Below are positions 26,188 to 34,114 of a stretch of 64,000 nt of DNA, one piece after another. Both the position numbers and the translations under genes were made by a program. The notes below the pieces were generated by a model. It was given only the letters and a program-made list of their open reading frames with translations. It was not told the DNA's origin and ran no database searches. Every line of letters starts with the position of its first letter. Within the stretch, counting starts at the first letter, position 1. This stretch comes from an uncultured delta proteobacterium (lineage in GTDB: Bacteria; Myxococcota_A; Polyangia; Polyangiales; Polyangiaceae): contig CAITIQ010000669.1 in assembly GCA_903892415.1 (NCBI GenBank), positions 1 through 64,000 of the forward strand, written 5' to 3'.

Positions 26188-27717
26188 GTGAACCACAAGA
26201 GCCGCCTTAGTTTCGCCCTCCTCCTCGCCACCGCGGGCTGCAGCGCTAGCCCCACCGCGTCGAACTATCCCTCCTACGCGCCGCCCATGGCCACGGCCGC
26301 GCCGCTCTACCTGGAAAGGGCACAAGAGGAGAGGCCGAGTGCTGAGGCGTTTAAGGATTACGGGGTAAACCCCTACGTCAATACAGCCGAAGATAGCCTC
26401 TCCACCTTTGCCATCGATGTTGATACAGCCTCGTACGCCATCGCCCGGCGCAAGCTCGGCGAGAGCAGCTTGCCTCCGAAAGACGCTGTTCGGGTGGAGG
26501 AGTTCGTCAATGCCTTCAACTACGGCTACGAGGCCCCGGCCAACCAGGCTTTCGCAGTGGATTTTGCCGCAGCGCCCTCGCCTTCCGTTCAAGGCAATCA
26601 CCTCTTGCGCATCGGCCTTTCGAGCAAAAAGAACCAGTCTCAGAGCCGTCCAGCGGCTCACTTGGTGTTTCTCGTGGACACCAGTGGGTCAATGCAATCG
26701 CCAGACAAGCTGGGAATGGTTCAGACGACGTTACGCACACTGACGCAGAATCTGAAAGCCGGCGACACGGTCGCGCTATGCACCTACGCGGGGAGCACGC
26801 AGGAGCTGTTGCAACCAACCGGGATGGAGTCCCGCGCGAAGATCCTCGCTGCCATTGATAGCCTCACCGCTGGCGGCGGCACCGCGATGTCGAGCGGCAT
26901 CGACACGGCCTATTCGCTAGCCAAGCGAACCTTGAAGAAGGGTGAGATCAACCGAGTCATCGTGCTGTCCGACGGCGATGCCAACATCGGGCCAAGTGGG
27001 CATGAGGCTATTCTCGCGCAGATTGCGCAGTACAAAGAGCAGGGCATCACCTTGAGCACCGTCGGCGTTGGCAACGGCAACTACAAGGATACGATGATGG
27101 AGCAACTCGCTGACAAGGGCGACGGCAACTATAGCTATATCGACTCAGCCGCCGAGGCGCGCAAGGTGTTCGGCCAGCAGCTCGACGCTAACCTTCAGGT
27201 GGTGGCTAGAGACGTCAAGCTACAGGTCACCTTTGACCCGGCGTTGGTCAAACGCTACCGCTTGGTCGGCTATGAGAATCGGGATGTAGCGGACAAAGAC
27301 TTCCGCAATGACAAGGTGGATGGCGGTGAGGTTGGTGCAGGTCATACCGTCACAGCGCTCTATGATTTGGAGCTGAACGAGCAAGCCAAGGGGAAGAGCG
27401 CAAGCAGCTTGGCCACGGTGAGGGTCCGCTTCGTACCCGAGGGCAGCACCCAGGCGGAGGAGCTCGCGTTCGCAATGCCGAATAGCTCCCTGTTCACCAC
27501 GTTCGAGGCCGCCCCACGCAACTATCAGTTAGCGGTGGCAATCGCGGGGTTCGCCGAGAGTTTGCGTCAAAGCCCTTACGCGGGTGGACTCGATCAGACG
27601 CTCACCCAGGCCAAGGCCGCTGCCCGTGACAACGAGGATGAAAGCGAGTTTGTCCGCTTGATTGAAAAGGCGATCGAGCTCGGCGGGCAGCGCAAGAAGC
27701 TGGTCGCAGCGCAATAG
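26188..27717 (+). CDS. VWA-domain lipoprotein, YfbK type (DUF3520)
   Basis: 509 residues, GTG start at 26188. The lipobox is LATAGCSAS. A conserved segment (NPYVNTAEDSLSTFAIDVDT) typical of YfbK/Yfbk-like proteins precedes the von Willebrand A domain, whose MIDAS motif is DTSGSMQ near residue 170, followed by GGTAMSSG and VLSDGDANIG. The C-terminal part (RYRLVGYENRDVADKDFRND, VGAGHTVTALYDLEL) is DUF3520. It is probably a periplasm- or surface-exposed protein that binds divalent metal and protein partners; no pathway is known. It is convergent with the next gene, four bases apart. Confidence 0.92.
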   Translation: MNHKSRLSFALLLATAGCSASPTASNYPSYAPPMATAAPLYLERAQEERPSAEAFKDYGVNPYVNTAEDSLSTFAIDVDTASYAIARRKLGESSLPPKDAVRVEEFVNAFNYGYEAPANQAFAVDFAAAPSPSVQGNHLLRIGLSSKKNQSQSRPAAHLVFLVDTSGSMQSPDKLGMVQTTLRTLTQNLKAGDTVALCTYAGSTQELLQPTGMESRAKILAAIDSLTAGGGTAMSSGIDTAYSLAKRTLKKGEINRVIVLSDGDANIGPSGHEAILAQIAQYKEQGITLSTVGVGNGNYKDTMMEQLADKGDGNYSYIDSAAEARKVFGQQLDANLQVVARDVKLQVTFDPALVKRYRLVGYENRDVADKDFRNDKVDGGEVGAGHTVTALYDLELNEQAKGKSASSLATVRVRFVPEGSTQAEELAFAMPNSSLFTTFEAAPRNYQLAVAIAGFAESLRQSPYAGGLDQTLTQAKAAARDNEDESEFVRLIEKAIELGGQRKKLVAAQ

Positions 27718-27721
27718 CGCC

Positions 27722-28726
27722 CTAAACCTGCCCCGAACGAAAGACGCCGTGCGGGTCACGCCGCTCCAGCGCATAGCCAAGACCGCCACAAAGGAGACAT
27801 AGCCCGAGCAGCGGCACCTCTGCGTTGACCGATGCCAAAATCACGAGAGCCAAACAGGCAGCGGCACGGCGCTCTCCTTTTGCCGAGCTGACAAGGAGCC
27901 CCGTTGCCACCAACAATGGCGCGAGCGCGAGCACATGCTCGAGCCCGGGCGGAAGCAAGGGCGGCGGCAAGGATGAAAGCCGAAGCCCGAGACGAACGAG
28001 CAGAATGCTGCCAACCGATTCGAGCTCGGCTGGTGGCGTCTGCCCGAACACAAAGCTCAGAACGCTCAAGCCAACGAGCCCGAGCAGCGAAAGGCCACCG
28101 CGCAACTTCGACTGTCGCAGCATTAGGCTGATCGCCAAGATGAGGGCCAAGCCAAGGAGGCCATGCGCGATGGTAGAGCACAACCTGGCCTGCTGATAAC
28201 GATCCCCCATCGTCGCAAGATCGTGGTGGGTCACGATGGCCGCCTCCGACAAGTAGGAGCTCACACCGCGAACCAGCGCGGCCAACCCAATCGCGATTGG
28301 AATGCCGGCGTGGAGGTTGCGCCGAATGGCGGCGTCGAGACCGAGCCCCACGGCTGCGAGACTGGAAAGAACGCACACCAAGAGGTGCATTACAGGATGG
28401 GTTCGCGGGACGGCCATCGTCGCTAGTGCGACGAAACAGATGGGGACGGTGAGCCCCACGACGTACAACTTCAACAAGAACGGCGCACGAAGCTGAGCCC
28501 AGGCCGATAGCAGACCAAGAGCTACGACCATGAGCGTGATGAACAAGAACTGCGTCGCGGCTTCGCCAGTCATCGCGAGGAAGTCGATGGTGTCGCTGAG
28601 GCCGACAACCGCGCCTTGAAGCGCAGGTCCGAGGCCGCGTGAAAGCAACACCACCCCTACGGCGAACGCTGCGAGAAGTACGGATGGGCGAGCACTCGGA
28701 ATCAGCGACTGGCGGTTTTCAGTCAT
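27722..28726 (-). CDS. Polytopic membrane protein, unknown function
   Basis: 334 residues, mostly hydrophobic, with about eight to ten predicted membrane segments (VLLAAFAVGVVLLSRGL, FLFITLMVVALGLLSAW, YVVGLTVPICFVALATM, LLVCVLSSLAAVGLGLD, LLGLALILAISLML, LLGLVGLSVLSFVFGQ). I do not recognise a family motif. Its ATG overlaps the stop of the TonB-domain gene (ATGA), so the two are probably translated together and may act as a complex. This is an inference from gene order only. Confidence 0.72.
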   Translation of the reverse strand: MTENRQSLIPSARPSVLLAAFAVGVVLLSRGLGPALQGAVVGLSDTIDFLAMTGEAATQFLFITLMVVALGLLSAWAQLRAPFLLKLYVVGLTVPICFVALATMAVPRTHPVMHLLVCVLSSLAAVGLGLDAAIRRNLHAGIPIAIGLAALVRGVSSYLSEAAIVTHHDLATMGDRYQQARLCSTIAHGLLGLALILAISLMLRQSKLRGGLSLLGLVGLSVLSFVFGQTPPAELESVGSILLVRLGLRLSSLPPPLLPPGLEHVLALAPLLVATGLLVSSAKGERRAAACLALVILASVNAEVPLLGLCLLCGGLGYALERRDPHGVFRSGQV

Positions 28727-30495
28727 TTCTTTCGACGTGGAACCAGCGGCTCCGTCGGAGTGCTGGGCAAAGCCGTTTCACCGCCGGGCTCAACTGCGGT
28801 CCCGCCTTCACCCTTTGCAGGCTTCTTCAGTCGCTTCGGCTTTCGCTTTGGGAGATTTGATTTGATTGGTTTTGGCTGGGCGAGAATGAAGGGACTTGCG
28901 TTACGCGTCGAACAAGCGTCCACCGGGTCGCGGTGAAACTCCCAATGCAAGTACACGTTGCCGTCGGGCGAGACAATCGCGTCGGGAGCAACCAGGCCAA
29001 AGGGCTGAGCACGATCGATCGCTTCGAGCGCGGCGGCGTCAAACAAGGTGAATCCGCTGTTGCGGGTGATACCCATGCGCACGACTCGCCCCTCATCCTT
29101 CGACAGGATGATCTCCACGTGGGTAACGACATCGCCGTTAAGCTCGTGATTCTTGCCAAGCCTGTTCAACGAAGAAAGGAACTCGTCGGCGAAGATCGGG
29201 TGGATGGCATTGTGAATGGTCGATAGGTAGGTAGCGAACACCGATTGCGCGGCGTTGAGCTTGGTCTGATTACCGAGTTTGACCGCGGGGTCGTAGTTCT
29301 CGATGTCGGGCAGCCAACGCTGAAACTTCTCCGAGTCGAAGCGACCTTTACGCTGACTACGAACGCTCGCTCCGATGCGCGCTTGCTGTTGGTCGAGCTC
29401 CGCCTGGCCCACCGCAGAGGCGAATTGCGTCCAATCGAGATCGAAGCCAGTGCCCTCACCGCCTGGCCCACCGCCGATGCCAGGTGCACGGGGAATGCGG
29501 AAGGGAACCGCAACGCGTGCGCCGGGGACGGCCAGTTGGCCAAAACCGGCCTTGTTTCCTGACCCATCGCCGCCCGGTGCAGCCTCTTGCAAATCCCACG
29601 CGCTCTGCTCGCTGTGGACGTGGTCATGCGCAGCGGCCTCACGCCCCCCCTCGGCAGCCGCCTGCGCGGGCGTCGCAGCGGCCGTGGGTGTTTGCCCCGC
29701 TTGACCGCCCGCAGCCGCGCCAGAGGCCTTCTCACTCCCGGCAGCGGCGTTGCGGCCTTTCTCGGCGAGGGCGCGGTCTGCGGCGTTTCCGGGAGCCTTG
29801 CGCTTGTCCCCCGCGTGGTCCTCGGCTTGCCCGTTCACTTCGGCTGTGGAGTTGCCTTCTTTCTCTTTGGGCCCCTCCTGATTCGATCCGAGCGAGGGGT
29901 TCTCCGACACCGTGTCGTTCGACCTAGCCTTGGCGATGGTCTCCTCTTCAACGCTGAGAGCGTGCTCGGCCAAGCGAGGGGCGTTGGGGTTGTCCTTCTC
30001 CGACTGGGCGGCCTGACGAATCTTGATGCGGTTGTCGTCGGGCATCGCGACGACTTCCATCGGCTTGGTAGCCTCCGGCTGCTTCTCCTCAGGGTCCGCC
30101 TTCTTCTCAGGTTCCTGAAGCTTTTCTTCTGGCTTCTCTTCTGGCGGAGGAGCCTTCTTTTCCAGCTCCTTTTTGATCTTTTCCACCTCGGCCTGGAACT
30201 CGGGGGAGTCCGTCGCAGCGACTAGCTCTCCGAGTTTGCCGAGCGCGCTCAAGGTGGGGCTGGACTCTTTGGGCTTCTCTTCGCGCGGCTTCCACGGGGT
30301 GGTGTCGCCGATCTCGATTTCAACGCCGCCCAAGCCCCGCCGAACGTCCCGTACCATGTCGCGGATTTCAGCCCGCTCCTTGGCCTTCTTCTCCTCGATG
30401 TGGGTCACCGTCACAGCCCCACCACCAATGGCAGCGTGGGCGACGAGCGCCGCGCAGGCCCAGAGGACGAGGGGGATGGTGAATTCTCGGGACAT
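28723..30495 (-). CDS. TonB C-terminal-domain protein with long charged spacer
   Basis: 590 residues. One N-terminal membrane helix (IPLVLWACAALVAHAAIGGG) anchors the protein. About 150 residues rich in Lys, Glu and Pro form an extended periplasmic spacer (residues about 70-150), followed by an Ala/Gly-rich stretch. Residues about 400-515 resemble a TonB C-terminal domain (GDVVTHVEIILSKDEGRVVR, GFTLFDAAALEAI). A basic tail with KRKPKRLKKPAK follows, unusual for TonB proteins. No ExbB/ExbD is adjacent; the polytopic gene overlapping its stop may supply a membrane partner. Confidence 0.82.
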   Translation of the reverse strand: MSREFTIPLVLWACAALVAHAAIGGGAVTVTHIEEKKAKERAEIRDMVRDVRRGLGGVEIEIGDTTPWKPREEKPKESSPTLSALGKLGELVAATDSPEFQAEVEKIKKELEKKAPPPEEKPEEKLQEPEKKADPEEKQPEATKPMEVVAMPDDNRIKIRQAAQSEKDNPNAPRLAEHALSVEEETIAKARSNDTVSENPSLGSNQEGPKEKEGNSTAEVNGQAEDHAGDKRKAPGNAADRALAEKGRNAAAGSEKASGAAAGGQAGQTPTAAATPAQAAAEGGREAAAHDHVHSEQSAWDLQEAAPGGDGSGNKAGFGQLAVPGARVAVPFRIPRAPGIGGGPGGEGTGFDLDWTQFASAVGQAELDQQQARIGASVRSQRKGRFDSEKFQRWLPDIENYDPAVKLGNQTKLNAAQSVFATYLSTIHNAIHPIFADEFLSSLNRLGKNHELNGDVVTHVEIILSKDEGRVVRMGITRNSGFTLFDAAALEAIDRAQPFGLVAPDAIVSPDGNVYLHWEFHRDPVDACSTRNASPFILAQPKPIKSNLPKRKPKRLKKPAKGEGGTAVEPGGETALPSTPTEPLVPRRKK

Positions 30496-30582
30496 GTTGG
30501 AGGAGAAACTAGAGGTTGAGCCTGTTCAAGCTACCACCCAGACCCCACCCCAGCAACGTGACGAGCCTCAGATAACCTTCAT

Positions 30583-30597
30583 TCCGCCGAAGGCGGA
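30583..30597. repeat. Intergenic hairpin TCCGCC-GAA-GGCGGA (dispersed hairpin family, copy 2)
   Basis: Perfect six-bp stem with GAA loop in the 174-base divergent region between the TonB-type gene and the zinc-ribbon gene, followed by TGC. Compared with the copies at 4927 and 42558, A-T pairs are replaced by G-C on both sides of the stem, that is, covarying. Confidence 0.5.
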
Positions 30598-30669
30598 TGC
30601 CCCTCTTCGGAAAAACCGGCCGCAGATAGCGATACCAACGGCATCCCAGCGCAGCTAGCCATTCAGATC

Positions 30670-31053
30670 ATGAGCGACGAAGCGATTGGATTGCGTTTGA
30701 GCGCGTTGGAGCAAGAGATATCGCGTTTACGAGCTGAACTTGGCGCACAACACCGTCCCACGCCCACGCTGCGACAGCAGGGCGTGTGTCCAGCTTGTGG
30801 CGGCCGCCGCTTCTTGCACGCCCCCAGCGTGCTGGACCGAGCAGACGGCGGACCGAGCGAGTTGGCGCTGGCCAAGCCGAGCATTTGGCGCAGCCGCGTG
30901 TTCGGCGTGTTCGAGGCCTATGCCTGCGTCGGCTGCGGCTGGGTGGAGTGGTACGTGAAAGACCCAGCCTCGCTCGAGGAGCTGCCCAACAAGAAGGAAG
31001 GCTTCATCATCGCCGACACCAGCATAGCGGCGCCTGAAACGCCCTACCGCTGA
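30670..31053 (+). CDS. Zinc-ribbon protein, unknown function
   Basis: 127 residues. A short N-terminal coiled coil (LSALEQEISRLRAELGAQ) precedes a split zinc ribbon: CPACGGRRF near residue 40 and CVGCGWVEWY near residue 85 give four Cys. The intervening segment (PSELALAKPSIWRSRVFGVFEAY) resembles domains of nucleic-acid or protein-binding zinc-ribbon proteins in myxobacteria. No signal peptide, so cytoplasmic. The function is not recognised. Confidence 0.75.
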   Translation: MSDEAIGLRLSALEQEISRLRAELGAQHRPTPTLRQQGVCPACGGRRFLHAPSVLDRADGGPSELALAKPSIWRSRVFGVFEAYACVGCGWVEWYVKDPASLEELPNKKEGFIIADTSIAAPETPYR

Positions 31054-31074
31054 GGTCCCATCGACCTCGCGGCC

Positions 31075-31917
31075 TTAGCCTTTGGAAATGGCGTCCCAAT
31101 GATCGGCGATCTCCTCGGCGGACCAGGGAGCGTTGCCGTCTTTGAACTTGCCGGGCGTTTGCACGAGTTTGAAGGTGTAGAGCTGCGAGCCTGAGACCGC
31201 GAGCACCAGGCCGGTACGTTCACCCGAGAGGTCACTCGCGAGGAAGAGCCCGGCCGGAGCCACATGCGCCGGCGTGAGCGTCTCGGTGTGCTCGAACATA
31301 GGAAGATCCTCGGTCAAGCGCGTCTTTGCTACCGGTGCCAATGCGTTGACAAAGATTCTCTGCCGTTGGAGTTCGATCGCGAGAGTCCGAGTCAACGCGT
31401 AGACGCCGGCACTCGCCGCAGCAAAGTTTGCCTGCTCCTTGTTGCCGAAGAAGCCCGCCGCCGAGGTCACGTTTACGATGCGACCGCCTTCACCGTGACG
31501 AAGTATGGCTTTGACCGCAGCCTGACTCATGTGGAAGGCCGAAAGTAGCTGCGCGTCGAGCACAGCGCTGAAGTCCTCGCCGCTCATCTTCGACAGCGTT
31601 CGGTTCAGGCGGATGCCGGCACAGTTCACGAGCACGTCCACACGCCCAAACGCCTCTTCGGCGAGCGTGACCACCTCGCTTGCGCCCTCGGCCGTGTGTG
31701 CGGGAGCTGCGCTTGCGCGCGCCTCCCCGCCCTCGGCCTCGATCTGCGCGGCAAGCTCAGCGACCCGAGCAGGATCCCCACCGGTACCATCCCGCTCAAC
31801 GCCGGGATCACAGAGCACGATCTTCGCGCCTTCACGCGCAAAGAGCAGAGCGTGAGCGCTGCCCAGCCCGCCAGCGCCACCGGTGATGATTGCAACCTTG
31901 CCGTCGAGCTTGCCCAT
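31075..31917 (-). CDS. SDR-family protein with replaced catalytic Tyr and Lys
   Basis: 280 residues, SDR Rossmann fold. The cofactor motif TGGAGGLG is near residue 13 and NCAG near 95, and the catalytic Ser is present in VTSAAG. At the place of YxxxK the sequence reads NFAAASAGV, so both Tyr (now Phe) and Lys (now Ser) are changed; I checked this on the reverse complement. The closest shape is the multifunctional-protein-2-like SDR with a longer insert after the cofactor site. It may be inactive or use another mechanism. It begins eight bases after metG and shares its transcript. Confidence 0.85.
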   Translation of the reverse strand: MGKLDGKVAIITGGAGGLGSAHALLFAREGAKIVLCDPGVERDGTGGDPARVAELAAQIEAEGGEARASAAPAHTAEGASEVVTLAEEAFGRVDVLVNCAGIRLNRTLSKMSGEDFSAVLDAQLLSAFHMSQAAVKAILRHGEGGRIVNVTSAAGFFGNKEQANFAAASAGVYALTRTLAIELQRQRIFVNALAPVAKTRLTEDLPMFEHTETLTPAHVAPAGLFLASDLSGERTGLVLAVSGSQLYTFKLVQTPGKFKDGNAPWSAEEIADHWDAISKG

Positions 31918-31925
31918 GACGCTCC

Positions 31926-33974
31926 TCAGTGAACTCGCTGCCCGGCCTTAGCGCCAGAATCAGGCGAGAGCACGTAAGCCTCGCCCTCTGCGCCGGCCGC
32001 CAACACCATGCCCTCCGAAAGGCCGAACTTCATCTGCCGCGGCGCAAGGTTCGCGCAGATGATCACCAGCCGACCCACCAGGTCTTCGGCCTTGTAGTAG
32101 GCCTTGATGCCGGCAAAGACGTTGCGCGTCGTACCGCCGCCGAGACTGACCGTCAGGCGCAGAAGCTTCTTGGCCTCGGGCACGGCCTCGGCAGCGACGA
32201 TGCGTGCCACCCGCAGATCGACCTTGCTGAAGTCGTCGATCGAACACGTGGGCGCGAGCGGCTCTTTCTCGAGAGCGCTGCCGTCGTCCTCGACCGCAGC
32301 GGGAGCCGAAGGGGCGGCGGCGGCCGCAGTCTCAACAGGCGTTTCGGTGGGTTTCGATTCATCAACCATACGAGTCACTGCCTCCGGATCGATCCGTTTC
32401 ATGAAGTGCTGATAGCTGCCCACAGCCGACCCAACGAGCGGCGTCTTGGCCTCGTCGAAACTGCGAATAGGCTTACCTAGCAGCTCGCCCGTGCGCTCGG
32501 CCAAGGCCGGCACGATCGGAGCTAGGTACACAATGATCTGGTGGAAGAGGTTGAGCGCGATCGACGCGACGTTCTTCACCTCAGTCTGCTTGCCTTCTTG
32601 CTTGGCCAGCGCCCAAGGCTGCGCCTTGTCGATGAACTCATTCGCTCGATCAGCGAGGCCCATCACCAAGCGCGTTACGCGTGCGAAATCCCAGCTCTCA
32701 TAGGCCTCGCGAATCTCCTCCCCGGCAGCCGCAGCTGCGGCGAACAGACCGCCGTCGTCGGGGTAGCTCTGGGCGAAGCCCTCACCAATGAACTTCGACG
32801 AACGGCTCACCAGGTTGACCACCTTGTTCACCAGCTCCGCGTTCACGCGCTGTACGAAGTCCTCGAGGTTGAGATCGATATCGTCGACCTTCGCCGAGAG
32901 CTTGGTTGCGTAATAGTAGCGAAGCGCCCCCACATCAAGGTGCTTGCGAAAGGTGGAGGCCAACACGAACGTGCCGTCTCGCTTGCTCATTTTCTGACCG
33001 TTCACGGTCAGAAAACCATGGACCTGAATGCGCTTCGGTAGCGAGAAGCCGCCTAGCTTCAGCATCACCGGCCAGAACAAGGTGTGAAACTTCACGATGT
33101 CCTTGCCGATCACGTGAACGATCTCGGTCTCCTCCGAGTGCAACCACTGCTCGAGGCTCTCTCCCGACTTGTCACACCATTGCTTGGTCGCCGCGAGATA
33201 GCCGATCGGTGCGTCGAACCAAACGTAGAAGAAGTTGCCGGGCTCATCGGGGATCTCGAAGCCGAAGTAGGGTGCAGGCCGAGAGACGTCCCAGCTGTGG
33301 AGCGGCTGGCCCAAGAAGAAGCCCATCAGGTAGTTGGCGATCTCCTTCGGCATGCGGCCTTCGCCTTGGGTGTACTCAGTCAACCAAGCTCGCTCACGCT
33401 CGATGTCGATGAGCAGGTGATCGGCTTCACGTAGCTCCGGCGTCGCGCCGGAGAGCGTGCTCTTGGGTGAGCCAAGCTCCGTCGCCTCGTACGTCGCACC
33501 GCACTTGTCGCAGTTGTCTCCGTATTGGTTCTCCGACTTGCAGTTGGGGCAACTCCCTTTGACGAATCGATCGGCGAGGAAGATCTTCTCGACCGGGTCG
33601 AACAGCTGCTTGACGAGCTTCTTGGTCACCAGCCCTTCCCGCACGAAGGACTTCCAAATGTGCTCGGAGAACTGACGGTTCTCCTCGCTGTGCGTGCTGC
33701 CGTAGTGATCGAACTCGATGCCGAAGGCGGCAAAATCTTCCTGATGAGCCACGCTCATGTCAGCGATCACCTGCTCCGGCGTGCGACCCTCTTGGCGCGC
33801 GCGGATCATGATGGCGGTACCGTGAGTGTCGTCGGCGCAGACGTACACCGTGCGGCGCCCGTTCATTCGCGCTGCGCGAACCCAAATGTCGGTCTGCAGG
33901 TACTCGACCATATGGCCGAGGTGAATGTGGCCGTTGGCGTAAGGCAGCGCACTCGTGACGAGCAAGCGTTTCAT
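31926..33974 (-). CDS. metG: Methionyl-tRNA synthetase with C-terminal tRNA-binding domain
   Basis: 682 residues, the size of dimeric bacterial MetRS. It charges tRNA-Met with methionine in the cytosol. YANGHIHLGHM gives the HIGH motif, KMSKR lies in GQKMSKRDGTF, and a zinc knuckle CPNC...CDKC sits at residues about 145-160. The C-terminal EMAPII/OB domain (FSKVDLRVARIVAAEAVPEA, NVFAGIKAYY, VIICANLAPRQMKFGLSEG) covers about residues 570-680 after an Ala/Pro-rich linker. The start ATG at 33974 fits the family N-terminus (KRLLVTSALPYANG). Essential gene. Confidence 0.97.
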   Translation of the reverse strand: MKRLLVTSALPYANGHIHLGHMVEYLQTDIWVRAARMNGRRTVYVCADDTHGTAIMIRARQEGRTPEQVIADMSVAHQEDFAAFGIEFDHYGSTHSEENRQFSEHIWKSFVREGLVTKKLVKQLFDPVEKIFLADRFVKGSCPNCKSENQYGDNCDKCGATYEATELGSPKSTLSGATPELREADHLLIDIERERAWLTEYTQGEGRMPKEIANYLMGFFLGQPLHSWDVSRPAPYFGFEIPDEPGNFFYVWFDAPIGYLAATKQWCDKSGESLEQWLHSEETEIVHVIGKDIVKFHTLFWPVMLKLGGFSLPKRIQVHGFLTVNGQKMSKRDGTFVLASTFRKHLDVGALRYYYATKLSAKVDDIDLNLEDFVQRVNAELVNKVVNLVSRSSKFIGEGFAQSYPDDGGLFAAAAAAGEEIREAYESWDFARVTRLVMGLADRANEFIDKAQPWALAKQEGKQTEVKNVASIALNLFHQIIVYLAPIVPALAERTGELLGKPIRSFDEAKTPLVGSAVGSYQHFMKRIDPEAVTRMVDESKPTETPVETAAAAAPSAPAAVEDDGSALEKEPLAPTCSIDDFSKVDLRVARIVAAEAVPEAKKLLRLTVSLGGGTTRNVFAGIKAYYKAEDLVGRLVIICANLAPRQMKFGLSEGMVLAAGAEGEAYVLSPDSGAKAGQRVH

Positions 33975-34019
33975 TCGGTCTCCGAACGTTCCAGGGTCGA
34001 TCGCCTCACGATCGAAAGT

Positions 34020-34047
34020 GCTGGGTCTCTAACAGAGAGACCCCAGC
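34020..34047. terminator. Imperfect hairpin between Cys-rich lipoprotein and metG
   Basis: GCTGGGTCTCT pairs with AGAGACCCCAGC across a five-base loop, with one unpaired C. It lies after the stop of the Cys-rich lipoprotein and before the metG start on the minus strand. There is no strong T-run, so it is a weak terminator candidate or a leader structure of metG. Confidence 0.4.
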
Positions 34048-34114
34048 GGAACAATCGATGTGACAACGCGACGGACTGGACGCAGCTGCGAACGCGGACC
34101 TGACCGGCAGTCGC

